From Echinarachnius parma (lineage: Eukaryota; Echinodermata; Echinoidea; Clypeasteroida; Echinarachniidae): a DNA stretch of 64,000 nucleotides. The position numbers and the translations under genes are program-made. Location of the stretch: positions 1-64,000 of the forward strand of contig JBAMJV010003350.1 in NCBI GenBank assembly GCA_037951105.1, given 5' to 3'. Of this stretch, positions 25,287-35,800 are shown piece by piece (within the stretch, counting starts at the first letter, position 1; every line of letters starts with the position of its first letter). The notes below the pieces were generated by a model. That model was not told where the DNA came from and did no database searches. It saw nothing but the letters and a program-made list of their open reading frames with translations.

Positions 25287-25620
25287 TGGAATCCCATTTT
25301 CTTTGCTCTTTTTCAGTCATATTATATTTCTGGTCAGTAATAATGAATATGTTTGAATTAATAAATTATACAAAAAAGCTGCATCACTTCGGTGATCCCT
25401 CGCATATTCTCCAAGTTGATTTCTATCCTCCGTGTTTATGTCAGGTTTATAATAGCTTCTGACCATTCGAGCAATGAAAGCTAAGGGATTTCTGGGACGA
25501 ACACCGAACAAAGGGTTTTCTATAGCTCAGTCGGTATATTAGAGCGCCGGTCTAGCAAACCGGAGGTCTCGGGTTCGAATCACGCTGGAATCCCATTTTA
25601 TTTGCTCTTTTCAGTCACAA
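25287..25620. repeat. Segment bounded by a 33-bp direct repeat, ending in a tRNA-like sequence
   Basis: GGAATCCCATTTT followed by a TTTGCTC..TCAGTCA stretch occurs at about 25287 and again at about 25588. The 270 bp between the copies end with a tRNA-Ala-like sequence. The arrangement may be an insertion with a long target duplication, or a local duplication. Confidence 0.6.
25516..25593 (+). tRNA. tRNA-Ala (AGC)-like sequence, probably pseudo or SINE head
   Basis: The D stem GCTC/GAGC and the anticodon stem CCGGT/ACCGG are perfect, the anticodon loop CTAGCAA gives AGC, and TTCGAAT forms the T loop. A and B boxes are intact. About five of seven acceptor pairs form and two T-stem pairs are mismatched, so a working tRNA is unlikely. 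Confidence 0.4.
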
Positions 25621-25850
25621 TACATATAAGCATGAAACAGCTTTTGGTTTTCCCAATTTCTCTTCCGTTATAAAGATATGATTTAATTGTTCAGATTTAT
25701 AATTATCTATTGGACATGTATACTGTGTACAAAGTCAGTGTATAATGAGTTTAGCGAATATCACTTTGCATTTTCGCTCATCACTCGGCCATATTCATTA
25801 AATATGTTCAACATGAAAATGTCACACATTTCTTAGTGGACATATCAGAT
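25588..25850. mobile_element. Fragment of MITE family C (copy 4)
   Basis: The interior of family C is recognisable (GCATGAAACAG, TTCTCTTCCGTTATAAAGAT, GTGTACAAAGTCAGTG, GCGAATATCACTTTGC). Both TTAA ends are missing. Confidence 0.7.
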
Positions 25851-27302
25851 GATCACAAAAATAGACACCATTCTTCACGTTGTTCACATTTCAACAAATG
25901 ATAAACTTCATGACAAACATAATTATATCGATCGCAACAAATCATGTTTTCGGATATATAATCATAATATACTCACTGTTGAAGATGACCAAAACTGTTG
26001 TAAGAAGGATTATGGATATAGCAAAAATCTTCTTTTTGATGATACATATCCCCATCTTCTATGGGCCGATGATTATGATGAAAGAAATACAATCATCCGC
26101 TCATCTAGTTGAACGAGAGAACTGACGAAACGTCGCTCTTATTGAATAAATACACAAGTAACTGTACGTTTCAACAATATAGCATTACCATCCTATTGTA
26201 TTTCGTGTTATTGATTATATTACGTTAAATTGAATACGGTACGTTCCAAACATGCCAAAGGAATAAGCATAATGTTTTCTGCTTCAAAGTAGCAATGTTT
26301 TGTTCGCGAAACGTTGCGCTCGATAATATGCACGTGTAAGTATTTTCCAGTTTATTGATCTAAATGAATCTTGCTATTCAAGGAATTCGTATTGTATATA
26401 GCACGTATTACTCCTCAGAAACGATGCAGGCAATAATATACTGCGAATGAAATCGGACCAATGCATCCGCTTCAATTTCACCTCGATCAGTCAGTCAGTC
26501 ACACTCCAGTCAGCGCATAATGCGACAATCGTGATGACAGTCGTTGCCGCTGGAAATCGACCACCACCATCACCATCATCGTGATGTAAATATTTTAAGG
26601 AGAGTGTCGAGAAAATTGGAACAGGCGGATGCACAGTGGCGGGCACCGCCGAAATCGTTTAGCACAAAATAATATTATTCCATACAGCATCGTGATTGGC
26701 TGCCGCGCCGCACACGGCGAGAAATTTGGCGCAAAACGAGAAAGGATGATTGGGTTCTGATGGGTCGTCAGCGAGTTACGTAATACCTATTCAACTGGGG
26801 GGGATGTAATCCGATGAATGAATAGCTCATCCCCCCACTTGAATTGGTATCAATGTCATGTCTACGCCCGTGGTCACGCTGGGAGAGAAATCCCGAGAGC
26901 TTTCGGATTTTATCGATGAAACAACATTACCATAAGATGATAAAGATTTTCCGATTATCCTTTTCATTATTTAATTGCTTTACGCTGTTTGAATCTAAAT
27001 TCGGCACCCGTGCACCGTGCACCGTAATCGACCATCATCATCATCATCGTCACATCGTGATCTCAATATTTTAAAGACCGTGTGAAAATTGGCAAAAGTC
27101 GGGTGTGTAGTGGCGCCCAGTGCATGGCGGATCCCCGAAGGCCCTCGGATTCGATCTGTAATGTAGTATAAAAAACATGTTGAATAATTATAGTAAAGCC
27201 TTTCCCAATATCTATTTAAATGTTCTCCCGCTGTTGTACAGTATTAATTTGATGGAAAGCACTTCACCCTCTTTCTATACAAATAGCACAATAAGCACAC
27301 CC
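25851..27302. other. Intergenic DNA with a diverged duplicated segment
   Basis: No gene recognised. About 26560-26640 and 27030-27125 are diverged copies of one segment (ATCGACCA, CATCATC, ATATTTTAA, AAAATTGG, CAGTGGCG or TAGTGGCG). Between them, about 26775-26870, lies the inner part of MITE F. Confidence 0.5.
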
Positions 27303-27408
27303 TGTGATTTCAAGTATGGTGTTTAGGGCTGGTGTTAGTGTTTATCAAACTGGTGTTTGTGTATAATAAACACTGACACCGGCCTTAAACGCCATACTTA
27401 AAATCGAG
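27303..27408. mobile_element. Small foldback related to element D
   Basis: It begins GTGATTTCAAGTATGGTGTT and ends with the imperfect complement, with TGGTGTTAGTGTTTATCAAA inside. It is about 105 bp, so it is a short solo version of the D ends. Confidence 0.75.
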
Positions 27409-28406
27409 TGATTAAACACAAAACAAAATTGATCAACCTAATATAGATATGTCATAAAGCGTTTAATTTCAAATAAAACGAAACAGGCCATACCGTTTAC
27501 AGTGATGCATTGTTCAGCCAGCACTAGACCAATAAATCAGTCCTTCTCCTCGTTTGTTGTTTCACTCACCGCTTCAGAGTTATAACGTCATTATATTATA
27601 GGACCCCTCCAGAACGAGGTGGATTTTTCTGTCTAAGCCAGCACACGACGTCGCGTTAATTATTGAAACCCTTTCGAGAAGGAATCATAACACATTATTG
27701 TCACATCATGCATCCCCAAACTTCCCCCGGGATACCTCACGCACAAGTGATGGTGAACGCTGATAAAAAATGGATGAGCTTAAAAAGCCGCATATCAACG
27801 AATTATAAAACTTTAATAAATTATACGCTAAATGTGTCATTATTTTGTTTCTATCTGCCAGTCTGACATACTTTCAAACTGGTTAGCATTCATAAGCGTA
27901 TGAGGTTGATGAGAGGGGGGGGGGGGGGGGGGGGGGTGTCATAGGAGGGCTGCACCAGTGGCGTAGCTATATTTTTTTCCAGTGGGGGCCCCCGGGATGC
28001 CTAAGCATTTTCTCCCCTGGCCAGCAAAACAAAACAAAAAAGGTCCACAGCACCCGTTTAGATGGCCCAAAATCTCTTACCTCAACAATGACCGAAAATT
28101 ACATAATCTTGGCCTAAAATGATTAAATTTACATTCATGATTTGACATTATGGTTTCCAAGGGCTAATATCTGTTGTCCATTAAACAAAACAAAGTGAAC
28201 GCAGATAATTTCACACTGTGGCGACAGGGCGCTCAGAGTGTGTTCACATTGTGTTCACAGTGTGTTCAAAGTGTATGTTGGTTTTCACACTGTGAAAACG
28301 CTCCAGTGTGGACACTGCATGGACCACACTGTGAAACACTGTGTTCACACATTGGTACACTGTTTTCTTTCCGGTGATCTTATAATAAATAATATCATTA
28401 TTATTT

Positions 28407-28445
<39 letters not shown>

Positions 28446-28495
28446 ATATTATTATTATCATTATAATATTTATTATAATCAGTATTATTCGTATT
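27409..28495. other. Intergenic DNA with a poly(G) run and a CACTGTG-rich cluster
   Basis: No gene seen. Poly(G) lies at 27916-27937, followed by CAGTGGCGTAGCTAT, a common transposon-end-like motif. From about 28210 to 28365, CACTGTG, TTCACAGTGTG and complements recur many times and can pair with each other. The rest up to 28495 is an ATT/ATC-rich lead into the satellite. Confidence 0.5.
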
Positions 28496-28504
28496 GTTAT
28501 TATT

Positions 28505-28560
<56 letters not shown>

Positions 28561-28607
28561 TCATCATCATCATCATCATCATCTCCACTTTCATCATCAT
28601 CACCACT

Positions 28608-28647
<40 letters not shown>

Positions 28648-28762
28648 CCATCATCATCTCCACCTTCATCATCATCACCACGTCATCATCATCATCATCA
28701 CCATCATCATCACCACCACCATCACCCTCATCATCACCATCATCTCCACTTTCATCATCACC

Positions 28763-28793
<31 letters not shown>

Positions 28794-28947
28794 CCACCAT
28801 CTCCACTTTCATCATCATCACCACTATCATCATCATCATCATCATCATCATCATCTCCACCTTCATCATCATCACCACGTCATCATCATCATCATCACCA
28901 TCATCATCACCACCACCATCACCCTCATCATCACCATCATCTCCACT

Positions 28948-28981
<34 letters not shown>

Positions 28982-29019
28982 CCATCACCACCATCTCCAC
29001 TTTCATCATCATCACCACT

Positions 29020-29053
<34 letters not shown>

Positions 29054-29058
29054 CCACT

Positions 29059-29113
<55 letters not shown>

Positions 29114-29151
29114 CCATCATCATCATCTCCACTTTCATCATCATCACCACT

Positions 29152-29185
<34 letters not shown>

Positions 29186-29207
29186 CCACCATCACCACCA
29201 TCATCAC

Positions 29208-29251
<44 letters not shown>

Positions 29252-29283
29252 CCACCATCACCACCATCATCATCATCACCATT

Positions 29284-29323
<40 letters not shown>

Positions 29324-29421
29324 CCATCATCACCATCATCATGGTCATCGTCATCATCACCACCACCGTCACCCTCATCATCACCATCATCATCATCTCC
29401 ACTTTCATCATCATCACCACT

Positions 29422-29455
<34 letters not shown>

Positions 29456-29762
29456 CCATCACCACCATATCATCACCATCATCATCATCTCCACTTTTAT
29501 CATCATCACCATTATCATCATCATCATCATCATCATCACCATCATCACCATCATCACCATCATCACCATCATCAGTCATCACCATCATCATCATCTCCAC
29601 TGTCATCATCATCACCATTATCATCATCATCATCGTCATCATCATCATCATCACCATCATCACCATCATCACCATCATCACCATCATCAGTCATCACCAT
29701 CATTATACCATCATCAGTCATCACTATCATCACCATCGTGCACCATCGATCATCATCATCAT
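28496..29762. repeat. ATC/CAT trinucleotide satellite, about 1.27 kb
   Basis: Almost continuous ATC repeat interrupted by CAC, CTC and CTT triplets. A higher-order copy is visible: the block from CGTCATC at 28681 recurs at 28878, a 197-bp period. The tract is open in several frames and would encode runs of Ser, His, Ile, Met or Asp, so its long open frames are not evidence of a gene. Confidence 0.97.
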
Positions 29763-30306
29763 CTTTAGTCTATCAGGTTATGTAAAGCAGCAATTTTTTT
29801 TGCTATAATCTTGGAAACAGTTTTTAATTTGGTCTAAATACATTACTGATGAGAAAAAGTGATGTTTCCATTTTTTATTTTTGGTCCCAGGGTGCATTTT
29901 GGCGATTTTAAAGATAATTAGCTAATTTGCATATTTGTGAAATAAGGTCAGGGGTCATTTTCTATCTAGGAATAGTACAATATTGATAAAAAACTAGTAT
30001 TCTAGGGTATTTTGAGGCAAGGATTCCATTTCCGGTGCTCGTTTGTAAGTGCTGTATGGGAAACACTCTGAAATCAAAGATGGCTTCCCCTAATTTGCAT
30101 ATTTATGAATATTATTGATTTTCAGTGGCTACAGCCCCTAATAAGCAATAATTCCGGATTATTATTTGTCAGTTATGTTCTAAGTATGTATTTAAGATAT
30201 CAAAGATGAGTTACCATCATGGCAACCTCTAGCAATGCATATTATTTGCATAAATATGTATTTTACCTAATTTGCATATTCCCCCAAATCGAGTATATTG
30301 GGAACC

Positions 30307-31807
30307 ATGCAGGGGGGGCATTCTGAAAAGATAAGACATGTCCTAAGTCATGTATTTTGTCATAAGTTACGAGTCGTAACTATATTTGTATTCTGAAAAC
30401 AGGACTTATGACATGTCCTAACTTAGGACATCCTAAAGTTACGACACGTATGCAAATGAGCTAAAAAGTTAAGACACGTATGCAAATGAGCTAACAAGTT
30501 ACGACACGTATGCAAATGAGCTAATTTGTATTCTGAAAGCCACAACTTAGGATAAAACTTAAGTCTGCCTCCGAGGTGTCCTAACTCGGTCTTAACTATG
30601 TACTCGCACGATTTACGATAGCAATATGACATTCACAAGACATTATCAAACTGCAATGAGCGTCCGAAAGTGTAACCAAATAAGAACATACATTTATTGC
30701 GAGTACTTTGCGCGTGATAACAAAGATTGAGCGCGTTGACTGAAAAGGTACGCTTGAAAGTTCATGCGCTCTCGGCCTCTTCGATCTTTGCCACTCAACC
30801 AAAAGACTGCAAAATGTTCATACTTGTTAATGTTATTGATAGGCCTTCACGGAAACAAAACAAAATTACTGTGCAAGAGAAAGACATTATTTGGTTTACA
30901 TTTGTAAATTACATTAATTACATTCATTATTTAAAAGTGATATAGCTGTAAAATAATTGGTTAGTGTAAGTACTGTGTCGGCCATTTACGACAGCCAAAT
31001 AAGTTTATGAGATGTATCAATAGTGTAGTTTGAGTGTCTCCAACAAGTATTATTTGATTTGTTCAGTGTCATTCAACAGTGACAGTATATTATTTCAATT
31101 TCGAACGCTGGATATCATTATGTTAGTGTCTTTGTTACGATTGGTAAACTGAACAATTCAGACATTAAGTTCATACCAATGGGGCAATCAACCCTATGAG
31201 TACGAGAGGAAATACATAAATAAACAAATAAATATATAATAAATCCAATTGTAGGCCTACCAAATACTGATACTGCCAGGGACGTAGGAATCCTGAGTCG
31301 ATCGACTGCATGACCCGACAAAATTGGTTTGAAATGAAATGAAATTTGAAATGAAATGAAATGAAATTTAAAGAGACGAATACAATTAATTTTCATTATA
31401 ATATAAACAGAGTTCATAAAGCTATCAGTTTAGGTCTTCGTTATTTTGTTAACTCATCAAAATACTGCGACTTCCTTGTACAAAACTACAAAGAATGCAC
31501 AACGTTTTAAATATGAGATTGATTTGCAAATGCAATCACGCACACATGCATGGATATGGGTCTCTCACGATGTGTGATTCATTGATATGCATTTATGCAG
31601 GATTTGGTTATAAAACAAAGTTTGTCATTGGTTGCGCGTTATGATATGCGCGTTTCTTGTACGCTCATTAATATGCATGATATGGACTTAAGACCGTCTT
31701 AAGTCTGCTTTCAGAATACAAATAGTTACGTGTCATAGCGCCGTCTTATCTTTTCAAGTTACGACACGTAACTCCCTAGGATTTTCAGAATGCCCCCCCC
31801 CCCCCCC
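30307..31807. mobile_element. Element H, 1.5-kb inverted-repeat element nested in G
   Basis: Ends are GGGGGGGCATTCTGAAAA and its complement followed by a 15-bp poly(C). Sub-terminal sequence holds many copies of TTACGACACGTA and TCCTAAGTTAGGA-type palindromes. Three tandem units of about 29 bp with CACGTATGCAAATGAGCTAA lie at 30432-30520. No transposase frame was seen, so it is non-autonomous. Confidence 0.85.
30432..30520. repeat. Three tandem 29-bp units in element H
   Basis: AGTTACGACACGTATGCAAA with GAGCTAA repeats three times with one- or two-base differences. Each unit carries ATGCAAAT, an octamer-like motif, though its role here is unknown. Confidence 0.85.
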
Positions 31808-32874
31808 CGGCAAGTAAAAAAAGACAAGTAATACCACTTTTCCAAGGTTTTAGAAGGCAACGAATCCATTCATGATACTTATTTACCTGTATCACCTCGG
31901 CAACCCACATAAATTCAAGATGGCCGCAATTGTCATTTTAAAGTAAATAATGCTATTTGCTACTTAAACGGCATTTAATTGATAAAAGTATGATTTGCTT
32001 ACTGTAAGCAAACAACTATATTGTGATTCAAATATTCTAGTTGCTCATTCCAATAATTAAAAGTCAAAAAATTATAATATCAATCTAATATAACCAAAAT
32101 AATATAGTCGTGTATGATAACATGTGTAATTTAGGGAGCAGTCATCTTGGATTTGAGATGGATGCCATGGTGATACAGGTAAATAAGTATAAAAATGGAT
32201 CTGCTGCCCCCCAAAACCTTGGAAAAGTGGTATTACTTGTCTTTTTTACTTGCCGGGTTCCCAAAATACTTGATTTTGGGGAATATGCAAATTAGGTAAA
32301 ATACATAATTATGCAAATAATATGCATTGCTAGAGGTCGCCACGATGGCAACTCATCTCTGATATCTTAAATGCATACTTAGAACATAACTGAAAAATAA
32401 TAATCCGGAATGATTGCTTATTAGGGGCTGTAGCCACTGAAAATCAATAATATTCATGAATATGCAAATTAGGGGCAGCCATCTTGGATTTCAGAGTGTT
32501 TCCCATACATCACTTACAAACGAGCACCGGAAATGGAATCATTGCCCCAAAATACCCTAGAATACTAGTTTTTATCAATATTGTACTATTCCTAGATAGA
32601 AAATGACCCCTGACCTTATTTCACAAATATGCAAATTAGCTAATTATCTTTAAAATCGCCAAAATGCACCCTGGGACCAAAAATAAAAAATGGAAACATC
32701 ACCTTTTCTTAATTCTCATCAGTAATGTATTAAGACCAAATTAAAAAATGTTTCCAAGATTATAGCAAAAAATTTCACAACATTTATTTACACTTCATTA
32801 GGGGATATACTATTTGCAAATTATCTCGGCTTTCCGATGGCAATCTAACAAAACAAAACAACAATAACATCAAC

Positions 32875-35800
32875 ATGGCAGCGGCGGTGGACAGTTTTAA
32901 CCTTCTGTTTGAGCAAATATCGAACTCGTTTCATGTGTATTCTGAGGTTTTGTCCCTGATTGGAGCTTACTATGTGACGAAAACGACCGTTGTAACGTGC
33001 TACAGGTTACAACGATTGGCTTGGTTGCATCTTTATCCAAAAATCAGGACGAGACGGAATTTTAAGCAGGAATTCGGAGAGTGGGCCGGTGAGTAGCCCA
33101 GTCCCAAGCACGTTATTTTGTGTGTGTGCGTGTGAGCAGTTATAAATAATTATAAGCACATCTACAATGTATTGTAAATGGTCCTGATGGACCATTTACT
33201 GCTCACAGTGGTAAAAATCTACGGGACACAATTTGAACTACAAACAGAGAGAAAAGAACAGCATATCTAAAGTTAAAAATTGCATACCTAGATTGAAGCT
33301 GATTTTATGATTTATTGTACAAAATTTCATTTTCAAAATGATAAGTCATACTTACAAAAATCGTCATATAAGTTCCATTTCTTTCTCTTCCTGCTCGATG
33401 TCCCATCGTAAACAAAGAAAGCCCGCCCGCAACATGCGGAGGCCGCTTATTATTGTCCAAAACAAGCCAACTCGCGATCTGCAAGCATGCCCGCCGTATC
33501 CGATTTCGGATACGCCGTATCAGAATTCGGATACGCCGTGTCAGAATTCGGATACGGTAACACGTGTGGTGTGGGAAGCTTGCGGGAAATACATGACAGT
33601 CATCCAGATAGCAGCAACACTTTCGAGAGGGATCACGACTGAGATTTTCTCAGTCTTTTTATTTTCCAAAACTGCAGATTTTCCATTTTTTTCGACATTT
33701 GAAGAATAATTTGGACCATTTTGGTAAGTTCATATAACACTTGTATCATTTTTAGGGCCAGTCATGATTGATTTTGTTGAATTTAAGATAAGAATTTTGT
33801 GTGAAATTTTGACAAACTTTATTTGTACTGTCCCACATTGTTCCCGTATAGCGCAGCATTACAATGTAGTGTTGTGTGATTATAAGGCGAAATATTTTCA
33901 GATGGTGACCGCAATAATAAAGCTATTTACTAATTTAGGGTGGTCCCAGACGTAAACAAACTTACACATTATTGATTGAACCCTTCTGTAAAACAAAATA
34001 ACCAGCTAACCAACCATCTATAGTATAGAGTCTTCATCTCAAACGAAGAGGTGATAATGTGATATTTATTTTTTTATAATGCTGGTATTTTGAAATTTTT
34101 TGTTTTGACTGTCGACATGAAATCCTACACATGACATTGGTCATTGTCATTGACAACAGATTACACAGTCACACTTGAAAATAATGCAGCTTTCACTAAA
34201 CTATGATCAGCAGTTTTACGCACGGCGTCTGGTTTGGTTCACACAACACTACATTGTAATGCTGCGCTATACGGGAACAATGTGGGACAGTACAAATAAA
34301 GTTTGTCAAAATTTCACACAAAATTCTTATCTTAAATTCAACAAAATCAATCATGACTGGCCCTAAAAATGATACAAGTGTTATATGAACTTACCAAAAT
34401 GGTCCAAATTATTCTTCAAATGTCGAAAAAAATGGAAAATCTGCAGTTTTGGAAAATAAAAAGACTGAGAAAATCTCAGTCGTGATCCCTCTCGAAAGTG
34501 TTGCTGCTATCTGGATGACTGTCATGTATTTCCCGCAAGCTTCCCACACCACACGTGTTACCGTATCCGAATTCTGACACGGCGTATCCGAATTCTGATA
34601 CGGCGTATCCGAAATCGGATACGGCGGGCATGCTTGCAGATCGCGAGTTGGCTTGTTTTGGACAATAATAAGCGGCCTCCGCATGTTGCGGGCGGGCTTT
34701 CTTTGTTTACGATGGGACATCGAGCAGGAAGAGAAAGAAATGGAACTTATATGACGATTTTTGTAAGTATGACTTATCATTTTGAAAATGAAATTTTGTA
34801 CAATAAATCATAAAATCAGCTTCAATCTAGGTATGCAATTTTTAACTTTAGATATGCTGTTCTTTTCTCTCTGTTTGTAGTTCAAATTGTGTCCCGTAGA
34901 TTTTTACCACTGTGAGCAGTAAATGGTCCATCAGGACCATTTACAATACATTGTAGATGTGGTTTGGTTAAGCTTTCACAAGAGTCAAGTGTATGAATCT
35001 AAAATTACGTTTCAATTTAGATTCCCAGAGCAATCGAGCAATGCCAATGAAATGGTTATTGCAAATATCTTTGATTCAAATACAGTCAAACATCATAACA
35101 TGTCTAGTAATTAATATAATGACCACAGGCCCGTAGCCTCGTAGTCGTAGGCAGTATTTAGTATTTTTCAAGGGGGGGGGGGGGGGTGGGGGGGGTGCGT
35201 AATTTACAAAAATGGAACCGAGACCAAGTGTGGCCGAGGCCGAGACCACTGGACCTGGTTGAGTCGTGTTAGCAGAGGGGGGGGGACAAGACTGATCATT
35301 GCCCAAAACTGAAGAAAACACTCAAGGACCTTTCTGGATAAGGGGGGGGGGGGGGGGGGGGTGGGGGGGTACGTACGCCCCCAATGCATCCCACCTGGCT
35401 ACAGGCCAAGGTACAGGGAATTTTGAGGGAAACAAGAAAATGGCCTCTGTAAGTGTAAGCAGGTGACTTCTAATCTAACTTCTTAGTAATTATACATTAT
35501 TGCCTATTGCATGTTCCATATTCAATCAACATTGTTTTTCTTTGCAGCTGCAGGGCCTAGGGGAGAACTTCTGGATGTTATTTTGCACGTAGGTTTTCTG
35601 TTGAGAAATAGCCACAGCCCTGGCCACTTAAAATAAATTTGACTGAATATTTCATAGATCCATATTATTGAAAAATTAATGACATGACTGTATCATTCCG
35701 GAGCAAACGCATCTTAGTAACATTTTTTGTAAATTTCCCCTTTTTTCATTTTTTGTTTATTTAAAGTGGTGACAGGATGTACGGATGGGATTGGCAAGGC

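Larger units (their letters stand above)
29792..32775. mobile_element. Element G, long-arm foldback transposon
   Basis: Left arm 29792-30306 plus 31808 to about 31930, right arm about 32135-32775, each about 640 bp and inverted with high similarity (for instance GGTCAGGGGTCATTTTCTAT in the left arm and its complement in the right). The spacer between the arms is about 200 bp. The left arm is interrupted at 30307-31807 by element H; removing H restores collinearity with the right arm at GGGAACC/CGGCAAG. It has no transposase. It ends about 100 bp before the HSDL1 start, so it is the upstream flank of that gene. Confidence 0.9.

Noticed and set aside
28238-29785. A 515-residue open frame and a 424-residue frame on +, and a 271-residue frame on -
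   Set aside because: They are translations of the ATC satellite in different phases, with no non-repetitive core.
33338-33709. A 123-residue open frame present in both palindrome arms
   Set aside because: No recognisable domain. It includes short tandem DNA repeats, and identity between arms follows from the palindrome, not from protein selection.
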